Source of the DNA: Stictocephala bisonia
Taxonomy: Eukaryota > Arthropoda > Insecta > Hemiptera > Membracidae
DNA length: 64,000 nt
Assembly: GCA_035578905.1 (NCBI GenBank)
Contig: JAQJVL010000260.1
Location: 62,001 to 126,000, forward strand
Direction: 5' to 3'
The notes below the pieces were generated by a model. The model was given only the letters and a program-made list of their open reading frames with translations. It was not told the DNA's origin and did no database searches. The position numbers and the translations under genes were made by a program. Below are positions 21,800-33,064 of the stretch, piece after piece; within the stretch, counting starts at the first letter, position 1; each line of letters opens with the position of its first letter.

Positions 21800-22237
21800 G
21801 TAAGTAATTTTCACTAAAGGACCTGAGTTCACTTTTTAACCCTATTAAAATAATTTTTTACACTTGCCACCTTATTGTTGTTGTCACCTTATTGAAAATT
21901 GTTGCATTATACAAATTATGTTTCAACATTATGTAAATTTACCTGCTTAGTTCTTAAATGGCCTATTAAAGTCTCCTCTGTTGTACATACAATAATATAT
22001 CACAATAATTATAATTTTCTTGCACATCTAGTTCAGTTTGCCTTGTTTCATGATTAAACTCCATAGGTTTGTGCATTTACTACCAAGTTCTATATATTTA
22101 CTTTATAATGAATCATATTTCATATTTGGGCTCAAAGAGCATAGTTTACAATACTGGAAATAACATTTTTTTTTTTAAATCTTATTAGTCATAATAAGTA
22201 GGTTATGCTTTGAGAATACATCTCTATTTTTTTGCAG

Positions 22238-22368
22238 GCTCTTTAGTTAGACCCAAAGTTGTGAGAAGTGTTCATTTCTGTCCTGCTACAAAGAAAACTG
22301 TGGAGAGACGTTACACAGACCTTACTTCTATGGAAGCTTTTCCATCAAGCGCTATCTATCCCACCAAG
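22238..22368 (+). CDS. MCM3: MCM3 exon 4 (residues 131-174)
   Basis: Encodes [20 protein letters not shown] and [22 protein letters not shown]. This is the OB-fold/zinc-ribbon region of MCM3 that packs in the double-hexamer interface; [16 protein letters not shown] is diagnostic for MCM3 rather than other MCMs. Acceptor TTTTTTGCAG|GCTC, donor CCAAG|GTTCGT, phase 0. The intron before it is only 438 bases, the shortest in the window. Confidence 0.96.
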
Positions 22369-23026
22369 GTTCGTTCTCATCAAATATATTCTTGATTAGT
22401 GCTATAAACATGCTATTGTTATTGTTTAACAGAGTAAGATAGAAAAAAACTTTAAATACAACAAATGTTTGTTTTTAATAGGCGTTTAAAATGGTTCACT
22501 TTGCAACCTAGGGTGCTATTTAAAGTCTGACTCTTTGCATTTTGAAATTTATTAATTTTTAATATTTTTTAAAATTAGAAAACAAAGTAAAACGTTATGA
22601 AACACCATATTTCCTGAAAGGGTATGTAATTAACACAATTAAAATTGTAAAAAATGGTTTGTCTAGATTTTTTGGGAGGCTGACAGCAAAATTTACTGTT
22701 AAACCTACTTACTGTACATTAAAGGCATTTTGTCACACCCTGTATATACGCATCAACATAAAATTGATTCTTTGGCGTCTAAGTGCTCAGGATGCATAGA
22801 CCTTAAAAATGAGTTATCACACAACCTATGTTCCTAATAGAAATTTCCCCCAAAATTACTCCCCACCCCCACCCAAAGAGCCCTTTTGGAGATTTTTCTG
22901 GGTTACAAATATTTCTACTGAATTTTTCAGGGTAAAGAAAGAGGGTTTCAGTTGAAACAAATTATGCCTTTGTTTGTCTGCAATAGATACTGCTCAGGTG
23001 GTCTGAAACTGACAAATATATATTTA
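22369..23026. other. Intron 4, first part; no feature
   Basis: Nothing supported. A C-rich CCCCACCCCCACCC patch at 22860-22875 is local. Confidence 0.4.
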
Positions 23027-24070
23027 TACTAGCTGAACCCAGTGGACGTTGTCTCGCCTTTCATTTTCATAAAAAGTAAACTGCAAAACAAATAAGTATT
23101 TATTTTTCATTTTCACGTTTCACCACGTTTTAATTACCGAGGAAAAAAGGTTAACACCGGTAAGTAAAAGTAGTGTGTGCTACACTCTCAAGGTGAAATC
23201 TAGAACTACAATAAATCAAAACATATACAGTACTGTTGTTGTGAGAACTTCAATCTGCTTATGGCATGTGAAACTACATTAAACCACACAGTCATATGTT
23301 TTTTGTAAACAATTCAGATTCTCCATTTGAATAACATGGGATCTTTAGGAGCCCGTGGGGCGGGACCCTGTGGACGGATCTGCATCAAACTTCACAGAAA
23401 CCATCTCGGGAGTATACAGGACAACATCCTAAAGTTTCATGGCGATCGGTTGGATGGTTTGGCAGCGCATAAACTTCAAACATATATATATATATATACA
23501 AACTTCCTCTTTTATAAATATACTAGCTGTACCCGCCCACTTTGCCGGTCATAATATTGAGTTTGATTTAGAACCTAATAGCTGAAAGAATTCGAGCATT
23601 TTTGCTTCTTCTACCAATATTAGATTTTTTATGAGGCATGTCATAAAAAGTAAACTGCAAAACAAATAATTAATAATTTTTTATTTTCACGTTTCACCAC
23701 ATGTTTTAATTACCGAGGAAAAAAGGTTGACACCAAATTCAGATCACCTGATCAAGTAAAAGTAGTGTGTGCTACACTCTCAAGGTGAAATGTAGAACTA
23801 CAATAAATCAAAACATATACAGTACTGTTGTTGTGAGAACTTCAATCTGCTTATGGCATGTGAAACTACATTAAACCACACAGTCATATGTTTTTTGTAA
23901 ACAATTCAGATTCTCCATTTGAATAACATGGGATCTTTAGGAGCCCGTGGGGCGGGACCCTGTGGACGGATCTGCATCAAACTTCACAGAAACCATCTCG
24001 AGAGTATACAGGACAACATCCTAAAGTTTCATGGCGATCGGTTGGATGGTTTGGCAGCGCATAAACTTCA

Positions 24071-24122
<52 letters not shown>

Positions 24123-24706
24123 AACATCCTCTTTTATAAATATAGACTAGCTGTACCCGCCCGCTTCGCCGGTCATAATATTGAGTTTGATTTGGAACCT
24201 AATAGCTGAAAGAATTCGAGCATTTTTGCTTCTTCTACCAATATTAGATTTTTTAGGAGGCATGTCATAAAAAGTAAACTGCAAAACAAAAAATTTTTTA
24301 TTTTCACGTTTCACCACATGTTTTAATTACCGAGGAAAAAAGGTTAACACCAAATACAGATCACCTGATCAAGTAAAAGTAGTGTGTGCTACACTCTCAA
24401 GGTGAAATGTAGAACTACAATAAATCAAAACATACAGTACTGTTGTTGTGAGAACTTCCAATCTGCTTATGGCATGTGAAACTACATTAAACCACACAGT
24501 CATATGTTTATTGTAAACAATTCAGATTCTCCATTTGAATGACATGGGATCTTTAAGAGCCCGTGGGGCGGGACCCTGTGGACGGATCTGCATCAAACTT
24601 CACAGAAACCATCTCGGAAGTATACAGGACAACATCCTAAAGTTTCATGGCGATCGGTTGGATGGTTTGGCAACGCGTAAACTTCAAACATATATACAAA
24701 CATCCT

Positions 24707-24710
<4 letters not shown>
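23027..24710 (+). mobile_element. Array of three retroposon-like repeats with TA tails
   Basis: Three copies of one unit starting ACTAGCTG(T/A)ACCC near 23027, 23522 and 24147, each ending with GGCGATCGGTTGGATGGTTT, CTTCAAACATATA and a TA microsatellite, then the next copy. Copies 2 and 3 share over 90% by eye; copy 1 lacks about 100 bases near its start. A 5' ACTAGCTG-CCCGC motif and a microsatellite tail are features of widespread arthropod non-autonomous retroposons. The ORFs starting MNNMGSLGARGAGPCGRICI are shadows of the repeat. Family not assigned. Confidence 0.75.
24077..24120. repeat. TA microsatellite ending retroposon copy 2
   Basis: Pure (TA)n at the tail of the second unit. Copy 1 has a shorter run at 23484-23498. 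Confidence 0.95.
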
Positions 24711-24711
<1 letters not shown>

Positions 24712-24799
<88 letters not shown>

Positions 24800-24815
24800 T
24801 AGATATATATTTATG
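24712..24815. repeat. TA microsatellite ending retroposon copy 3
   Basis: Long (TA)n with single-base interruptions (ACATA, AAATA). Longest TA tract in the array. Confidence 0.95.
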
Positions 24816-24828
24816 TATCTCAATTTTA

Positions 24829-24990
24829 GGTTAGGTTAAAGGGCACTATGCCAGAAATTAGTGTGTTGGAGAGATATGACATCAGCAAACTTACCTTAGA
24901 AGACAAGTTCACTAACACCAGAGTACTAACATACACAAAATAATCACATGAACTTTCAGTACCACTGGGACTTTCTTCAGGTGAGTAGAG
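24829..24990. mobile_element. Foldback element, half copy
   Basis: Begins AGGTTAGGTTAAAGGGCACT, then GGAGAGATATGACATCAGCA, GACAAGTTCACTAACACCAG and stops near the central TTCAGGTGAGTAGAG. The same arm occurs in inverted duplicate at 28366-28660 and 44895-45203. Only one arm is present here, so it cannot fold on itself. Confidence 0.75.
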
Positions 24991-25109
24991 AAAGAGTGCC
25001 AGGGATTTGCGGCGTTGTTCTTTACTAATAAAGACCTTCAATTTGATGTACTATTCGACCTATGCTCTCATTTAAGATTTCCTTCTGACTCCTTGCGAGC
25101 CATACTCTG

Positions 25110-25116
<7 letters not shown>

Positions 25117-25145
<29 letters not shown>
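25117..25145 (+). repeat. Poly(A) run, about 29 bases
   Basis: A tract in intron 4; possible retroposon tail, parent not recognised. The rest of 24991-26089 shows no feature apart from a shorter A-run at 25959-25972. Confidence 0.85.
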
Positions 25146-25147
<2 letters not shown>

Positions 25148-26089
25148 AGTCACTTCAATAAATAGATTTATAGGTGGTTATGATGTACTAAGTTTTATTT
25201 CTTTACCTGTAATCGTTCAGAAATTATTAAGGCCATGCAGGACTTTTTCCCCACCCTGTATAATTAAACCCCTATAAACTATTATAATTCACCTGTACCT
25301 TAAAACAACTGAGTAATAATAATAATTTTTAAAAAATATGTTAGCCAATCACAGTTTAGTTTAACACGTTTAATAACACTTACATGCTGCAAGATAGAGT
25401 TTTAATCACTGATCAGGTTTTAAATGTGTTTTAAATAATTAGTTTAACAAAAAAATTACTGATATTTGATAAACATACTTTATCAGTATAGTTCTAATTG
25501 TTGACAAAAGATCCCAGCACCAACACAACGCTTGAGGTACTGACTTACCAAAATTACTAAATTGATATTCTAACTCCTTATCTGGTATATGACTATTGAT
25601 CATTGGAGAAAAGGCTGCATGCCAAACCAGGTACATCTTTTATTCTAAATGATTTAATATAATAAGTTCAGTTAGAGGAAAGAAATGGACAAATTTAGCT
25701 GCCAATACTATCATAAGTATGAAATGTTCCGAACAAATATTTACAAGATATTGTGATTTGATTGATTAATAATTTTATTTATAAATTCAGCCCTTCAGCT
25801 AATGTAAACAAATTGAGCTGAATTTTACTGTATAGTTATGTTTGTTACATAACAGTGCCCTGAATAACTAAAATTTGATAGTTAATTGAGTTTTTATCAC
25901 TTTTAGAGATTATGAGTCCTTTTACTGTTGTATGAAAACTGCAATGTACTATAAACAAAAAAAAAAAAAAAACTCAGTCCATCATAATACGTCAATTGTG
26001 TGATAACCATATTGAAGAATTTATCCTTTTCTGTACTTTTTATGTTTTTCTAAATATGACTGTATATTGAATAAATGTATTTTGTATAG

Positions 26090-26194
<105 letters not shown>

Positions 26195-26223
26195 TGATAA
26201 ACTATTGTTGTTGTATTTTGCTA

Positions 26224-28310
26224 GTTATTCAATTCAATTCAAAAATTCTTTATTTGTCAATGTACAAATATACATTAAATAGCGTCACAATTCACATAAT
26301 AATTATCATTAGATTGATTATTGTTCTTAATTTATCGTTGTACACAGTTAACCATGTCTTTACTGTAAATGTGAAATAAAAAGACGTAAAATATCATTGT
26401 ATCTGGCAAACATTTAAAACTAAAACAGAACTATTTGAGATTTTTTAAAATACAAATAAGATACATATTTTTAAAATGTGAAGTAAAAAATAAATAAGAT
26501 ATCATTGCATATGACTGACATTTAAAACTCTAGTAGAACTTTGAGATTTATATCTAATAAAAAGAATAATTATTATATTTTACAATATTAATTTTATGAC
26601 GTAATTAAATTATTGATTATAAGATAGGAGTGATCTTTAAAAATACTTTAATTTATTTACAAATTTTATAATGTAAATTAAAAGTAAATAAAACATTATA
26701 TATCTTGTAGACATTCAAAACTAAAACAGAACTATTTGAAATTTGCATTAAACCAAAAGTAATAAAAAGAAAACAGTTATTATATTTTACAATATTACAT
26801 AATTTGTATGTCTTAATATTTAATACAATTTATCATAAGAGGTACTTTAATTTATTTACATATTTTTAACTGAAAATATTCTTTGAATGAGTATAACGAG
26901 GCATTTGTTAGGTACTGTTTACACTGATTTTTAAATAATATCAAATTTGATTCACTAAAAATATCTTTCGGCAGTGAAAATAAAAATTTGTTGCCAATAA
27001 AACTAGTCTTCTTTTCAAAAAACTTTAAATTATGAGGTTCTACATATCTATTGTATCTGGTATTATATGAATGGGTATTCTGAACAGTTATTGTTTGGTT
27101 TGTTTTGACAAACATTACAGTTTCAAGGATGTACAACGCATACACTGTTGGGATGCCCAAATGTGAAAAATATTCTTTTACTGACTCTGAGGACTGTAGG
27201 TTAAAAATTGCTCTTATTGCCTTTTTTTGTTGTAACAGAATTTTATCCAAGTTTTCTTTTGTTGTGGCTCCATAAATTGCAATACCATATGAAAAATGTG
27301 AATGTACTTGTGAGTAATAAATAGTTTTTAGTGTTTCTATGCTGCATACTCTGCACAACTGACGCAAAGCATAGATACCGGAAGACATTTTACCAACAAT
27401 ATGATTAACATGAATATCCCAACTTAAGTTTGGATCTACTATTAGTCCTAGGAACTTAGTAGAATCAACCTGGTCAAGATTTGAATTATCTATGTATATA
27501 TTTGGTTGCAGTTTCAACCTATTTTGTTTTGTGGAAAAAGATATGAAATTTGATTTACTGGTATTTAGAAGAAGATTGTTTCCATCCAAAAAGTCTTTAA
27601 CAGATAAAAGGCTGATAAAAGAAGCCAGTTCAATATCCTCCTGTTTAATTCCTGAAACTGTAATGTTTGCATCATCAGCATATAAACAGATGGATCCTCC
27701 CCTTGGAATGACAGTGGGTAGGCCAGTTACATAACAGAGAAATAGCAGTGGGCCCAATATAGAACCTTGAGGGACACCACGTTTAACAATTTGAAAATCT
27801 GAGCGAACATTTTGAATATAACTATATTTATTGTAATTAGTTTTATGATGTAACTCAATACATTGCATTCTATTTTGAAGATATGAACCAAACCAATTTA
27901 ACTCTTTACCTTTAATATTAAAACTACTAAGTTTACTTAGTAATTTCTCGTGAGATACACTATCAAAAGCCTTTGTAAGGTCAAGAAAAATGCCAACAAT
28001 ACTTTCATTTCTATCAATGCTATCTATTATGGATTCAATAAAACGGATGCCTGCAGTAATAGTAGATTTACCGGTCCTAAAACCATGTTGTTCCTCATCA
28101 AGTATTTTATTACTTTCTAAATAATCTAACAGTTGGTTATATACTACTTTTTCTAATATTTTTGAAAAAACTGGTAACAAAGATATTGGCCTGTAGCTTG
28201 AAGGATCATATAAGTTTCCTTTTTTAAAAAGGGGTACTACTTTCGCAATTTTAAGTTTAGACAGAAAATAACCAGATATTAACGATGAATTTACAATGTA
28301 ACAAAATACA
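26224..28310 (-). mobile_element. CR1/Jockey-type LINE, 5'-truncated, minus strand
   Basis: Ends (low-coordinate side) in a (TTGAA)n-type tail after AATAAAGAATTTTTGAATTG. A 442-codon frame at 26852-28180 holds most of the RT: HGFRTGKSTI, FLDLTKAFDSVSH, GVPQGSILGPLLF, the catalytic YADD at about 27670-27690, TKFLGLIVDPNLSW and the C-terminal YGATTKENLDKILLQQKKAI, closing with the HSYNTR motif. Upstream, SSYRPISLLPVF and KLKIAKVVPLF lie in two frames because of a shift in an A-run near 28215. The endonuclease and ORF1 are absent: 5' truncation, the usual fate of LINE insertions. RT core intact, so fairly young. Lies antisense to MCM3. Confidence 0.85.
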
Positions 28311-28365
28311 ATAGTTATTGTATTTGTTACATTGTCTCATGATAAGAATTAATTAATTATTGGTT

Positions 28366-28660
28366 TTAGTATATTGGAGAGATAGGACATCAGCAAACTT
28401 ATCTTGAAGACAAGACCACTTACATCACAATAATAGTAACAAATACAAAAGAATCACATTATCACAAATGTTCTGTACCACTGGCACTTTCTGTACCTGA
28501 AGAAAGTGCCAGTGTTACAGAAAATTTGTGTAATGTGATTTCTTTCGTATTTGTTACTACTACTCTGGTGTTAGTGTTAGTGTCTAAGAGAAGTTTGCTA
28601 ATGTCATATCTCTCCAATATACTAATTCCTGGCCTAGTGCACCTTAACCAAACCTAAAAT
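28366..28660. mobile_element. Foldback element with long inverted arms, copy 2
   Basis: Left arm AGTATATTGGAGAGATAGGA...CACTGGCACTTTCT and right arm AGAAAGTGCCAGTG...TATCTCTCCAATATACT pair over roughly 120 bases, with a short centre near 28490. The right end runs on through AATTCCTGGCCTAGTGCACC to AACCAAACCTAAA, lacking on the left. No frame inside. Same family as 24829-24990 and 44895-45203. It sits next to the 5' end of the LINE at 26224-28310. Confidence 0.85.
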
Positions 28661-29007
28661 AAATTATTAGTTTGAAAATTTGATTTTTCTGTATTATTAT
28701 ATTTAAAAAATCAACGATTTGTATTTGTCCATTCAATACATTGTGTACAGTAGGTTATTTCTAGATACAATTGCAGAAATCATGCAGAATTGCAGATGCA
28801 TGCATTAAAGACAATATCAATAAATTAATATACGGCAAGTTAAGTCATGCAGGCACACATGAAACAGTAGATACATTTTATTAATTGAGGTACAAGCGTT
28901 ATATAAATAATTTATATCTAAAACTAAGCAAAGGAAGTTAAATCCATTCAAAATAATTAAAGCTAAGCATTCCATGCAGTTACATAAAAATACATTTCAT
29001 ACCTTAG

Positions 29008-29440
29008 TCGGCACTGGTGGCGCAGTGCTCTTGGGGACAGAATGTTGAGGAGATTGTAGGTGATAGGTTCTATGCTCGGTCCTCATAATACCGACATGGC
29101 GTCTGCTCAATGGTTGCCATCGACGTGGCCACTACTAGAAAAGTCTGGGGTGTCCATGTTACATGGTAGTCAAGGTTCGGATGTTGTGTAGGGAAGAGAA
29201 CTGAGTGTCAGACTTGTCAGTTGGCTGAACATCAGACCAACACTTTGTGGTTTGGATTCCATCTTGTAAAAATACAAAAATTTAATAACAATAGAAAAAT
29301 ATTACGTATGATAATCAACTATTTAGAGCATGGACAAAATTTTAAGTTACACTACATGGTTCGGATTCCATGTAAATCTGTAGGTCCCTTAGTTGCCCTG
29401 GCTATTGGGCTATTAATAAAAATAGCACTTTCTGAGGAAC
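29008..29440 (+). mobile_element. SINE family 2, copy 1
   Basis: Starts GGCACTGGTGGCGCAGTGCT (box A-like TGGCGCAGTG), then AGGTGATAGGTTCTATGCTC (weak box B), body ATACCGACATGGCGTCTGCT, and an end GCTATTGGGCTATTAATAAA. A second copy is at 42025-42320 on the same strand. This copy has an extra 100 bases around 29265-29365 between two GGTT(T/C)GGATTCCAT repeats. The 105-codon frame at 29221-29538 is a by-product. Confidence 0.6.
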
Positions 29441-29605
29441 AGTTGACCTTAGTTAGTAATACTGACTTCACTTGTTCATCTACTCTCATCACACTCATTC
29501 GCCCCTATCTTGATGATTTGCTTCTTACTGATGAATAATGAAAATAAAATAATAATGAATAGAATATATCGTTATTGTCACATACTGTACATCTTTTTAC
29601 AAAGC

Positions 29606-29897
29606 CTTAAGACTACAAAAGACAGGTGTTAAATATTATTTTATCGACAAAAGTTTCTTTGTTTTGGTATGTATTAAATCTAAGTATTTGAGTTTTAAAG
29701 CTGTTCAGACACAATCCATTTACTTCAAACCAATAGCATAGCTGTTTAAGATTATTTATTATTGATTGAGTTAGTAAATGATTTGTCCCAGCTTTTACAA
29801 GAGATGTGGTATCATCTGCATATAAAATTAGTGGATAATCAATACTTTTTGGTAGATCAATAATAAAAATTAGGAACGATGGATTAGACATTTTCAA
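29606..29897 (-). mobile_element. LINE RT fragment (palm with YADD)
   Basis: A minus-strand frame reads FIIDLPKSIDYPLILYADDT, then HLLTQSIINNLKQLCYWFEV and NGLCLNSFKTQILRF, i.e. the catalytic YADD, the following helix and the primer-grip region of a non-LTR RT. Only about 90 residues remain; no ends identified. Confidence 0.75.
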
Positions 29898-30164
29898 TAT
29901 AACCTATTAGTAGTTCCTTAAAGGTGAGTGATATTAGATTAAAATAATCTGTCCCATAGTAGAGTGGATTAATTATATCAGCTTTTAACATTAATTATTA
30001 ATGTTTAACAATTGTTTCAAATTTAGGATACAATAGATCTCTAATTAGAAAAGTAGTAGCTTATTTAGAAAAGTCATTCCTGTAACAAGAAAACAAGATG
30101 TTGATTATTTTAATCTAAACCGAGGTACAGAAATTTGTTCACTACATCTTGTATAATGAGAATG

Positions 30165-30720
30165 TAATCTATCAACCCATTGGCCACTTGGACGAGACCA
30201 TCTCGCCGCTAGTGCTAAGCGCTGTAAAATATTTCGACAAGACTGTCTCGCCGTCTAGTAATTCTTAGTTTTTCGACTAGATAGCAGTTGTATGCAGTCA
30301 AGAATGTTGTTTACTGTGTGTTATAAAAACAGGAAATGAGAACAGGAAATTGTTTGGGTTAGCAAACCTGCAGTTTGGAAATTAGAAATTAAATATCCAA
30401 CTAGTTTTGTGACAGCTGACTAATGTAAACAAACAGTAGTAGAGAGTGAGTAAACATGGCATGTCGCGAACCTTTATAAGGTAGTGAGATTGATCTTTAT
30501 ATTAATGACGGTTTAATATTGAGTGATTCGGATAGTGAAAATATATTAGAAAATACTGAAGATGATCTTATGTATTGATTGAGTGAAAATGACCACGAAT
30601 ACAACTGCAGTGACAGTGTTAGTTCTGTCGATGCCGGAGCCCGGCGGTGAGTTCACAGAAGAAGGCCTAGAAAACGTTGAAATTAACAACTCTGTAACTG
30701 ATTTACGCACATAAAGATTA
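30165..30720 (+). mobile_element. Possible 5' end of a piggyBac-type transposon
   Basis: Begins TCAACCCATTGGCCACTTGG (TTAA degenerated to TCAA, then CCC), with subterminal GACGAGACCATCTCGCC and GACAAGACTGTCTCGCC repeats. An ATG at 30456 opens a short acidic frame (LILSDSDSENILENTEDDLM) with early stops, resembling the acidic N-terminus of piggyBac transposases. No 3' end found. Confidence 0.4.
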
Positions 30721-30739
30721 ACACAAATTAACATGACAA

Positions 30740-32720
30740 TTATTAGCAATGCTAATATTTTATGTTAATTTATGAATACGTTTTATTTGTTTTATATTGA
30801 GAAATGTATGGTCATGTATTTATACTAAAAAAAGTCCAAATATAATTTATACTATACTGATTTTATTTTCAAAATTACTGAAAATTAACATGTTAGTTTA
30901 TTGTTATCTTACTCTTTTTTATTACCCTTCTATAATTACTTGTAAATTTGGACATACGTTTTTGAATGATAAATAAACAATATTAATATTGCATTACATT
31001 TTAATATAAAATTATTCAAAATTAACATGTTTAATTATATATAAATCCAATTTTGTTATTGTTGTAATTTCTAACATTTTTTCAGTGGTATACAAGATTT
31101 TTTTCGGTTCGGTTCCAGTTCGGTTCGCTACTGATATTGGTCCCTGGTTCGGAGTACTTTTTGAGTACGTCTGAGAAAACTTTTCTAATACCTTTACATC
31201 AGTGATTCAACAAATAATGTGAACTCGGACAGTAAAAACAGTACAAAGTACTTTGGCAATTTCTCCAATATGAAGCATAGTACACCCTACAAATCTATAA
31301 AATTACACACACTATTTCTAAGTACTAGATTGGTAACATTTTATTTATTCTCAGGGTATGATTTTTTACATTTTTTGCACAAAGAAAGTATTTACTTTAA
31401 ATTAAAAAAAGTATACAATTTAGCCAAGTGGAATATAATGCTCAAATTAGTATGCAATTGAAATTTACCTTGAGGAAATTATAAAACTTATAAGCCTAGA
31501 GAAAATTAAAAAATAACCTGTCATTTTAGGTCTGGTTTAGTTATAAAACTTTAAAATACAAATCACAACAGTTGATTGAAATTACCACAACTAAATTTAA
31601 GAGGTTGATGTAATTGTAGTACTTCAAAGACAAACAGTAAAAACAAATAATAATATAATTAATTGAAAAAACTACTCTATTAACTATTGAGAACTAGTGG
31701 TTCTTTCTTAATCAGTGATCATACTATCCATACTAAACTAAGAAAATATAAATACTTCTCACATTCATAAAAAAACTATACGGCCAATAATACCATAAAT
31801 GTTTTTAGAAATTACAGCATACACTTTGTTTTAAATTTAACAAATAATAAACTATTTTGGGTCTGTAAATGTTAATTAAGCCATTGCAATTTAAGACATT
31901 AATCCTTCAAGTCTTTGTAAAAAGAAAAAAATAATTTAAATAAAATTTAAATATTTTAAAATAAAATGCTAAAGAGTCATGTTGTTTAGTTTTGATACAA
32001 TATATAATCTTAAAAATTTGTTTTTCAATCCAATTCCCTGGGGTATTTATGCAATGTTTTTTCATTATTAAAAACAAGCCTAAATAAATAAACTCTTAAT
32101 ATCTTAAATTCTTCATAAAAAACCTTTTATTTTTCAAAATACACAATAAAACTAGAAGCATTATTAATTTCAAAATGTTAGATGAGTTGTAAAGAGAATG
32201 GAAAATTTCTAAATGTGTTTTCTATCAGGCAGGAAGTGATAAGAAAGGGTCACTATAATCAAGGGTGGAGCTCAGGCTGAAAGGATGACTGGACTCTTGA
32301 ACAAACACTGAATGGCTTTTATTTAATTAACTGCCTTTGCATGTGAATTCCTGGAAATTTAAAATTAGCATTTTCTAATTTCTGGTTCACACCTAGTATT
32401 AAAAGTGGCTAGCATTGAATTTTTTTTGGTAAGAGTTTTCCATGCAAACAAATTTGAAAACAATTTTAGTTTTTGAAAGCTCAGTATTATTTTTACTCTT
32501 CCATATTTTAATTTGGTGTTGCAACATTTTTACCTAAAGATAAAAAAGTGATTCGGTTTTTTGGTTTTAGTGCTCATGATAAGTTTTAAACTTCTAAGTG
32601 TTTTTCTTTCTTCTTTCTTGAGTTTTTCCTTACTAAAGTAGTATGATTATAGCGACTTACCGATTCCCATTGGCGAGTTTTCATCCTGCCGCGACTTCCC
32701 ACCGCGATGTTGTCTGTCTC
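30740..32720. other. Intron 5 AT-rich stretch, no feature
   Basis: About 2 kb of AT-rich sequence with no recognisable exon or element. 31090-31160 has a few GGTTCGGTTCC-type repeats; otherwise nothing. Confidence 0.4.
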
Positions 32721-32729
32721 TTCACGAGC

Positions 32730-32890
32730 TGATAAGGAAGTGGCCAGATTATGGGCGAATTTTCTGATTAAGACATTTCGTTTATCTCGCGGCTAAATCA
32801 CGTACTGATAAGGAAATGGCAATTTATGGGCAGATATTTTCTTACAAAGATACATAGTTTATCTTGTGGCCAGATACTGTCGTTTGATTG
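32730..32890. repeat. Two degenerate tandem units of about 80 bp
   Basis: CTGATAAGGAAGTGGCCAGA...TTATCTCGCGGC and CTGATAAGGAAATGGCAATT...TTATCTTGTGGC are successive diverged copies. Confidence 0.55.
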
Positions 32891-33064
32891 TTCTGTTTAT
32901 CAGCACTTTTCATACCTGAAACATTTCTGATATGAAAGTTATTTCTCCATTTACGTTTTACTGGAATCGGAACCGCAGAACCGACATTTTCTCATTTAGG
33001 AACGACCCATTCTTAAAAGAAATATTTAAGTTGAATACCTTCCACTCCTTAAAGAAATTTATAA

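Noticed and set aside
24535..24834. Conserved MN(N/D)MGSL-ARGAGPCGRICI peptides at 23327, 23919 and 24535 as a gene family
   Set aside because: They are the same segment of a tandem retroposon, with the frame running into TA repeats; conservation is due to duplication.
28366..28660. microRNA or long hairpin RNA gene
   Set aside because: The same arms occur at two other loci with truncations, so it is a repeat; expression cannot be judged from sequence.
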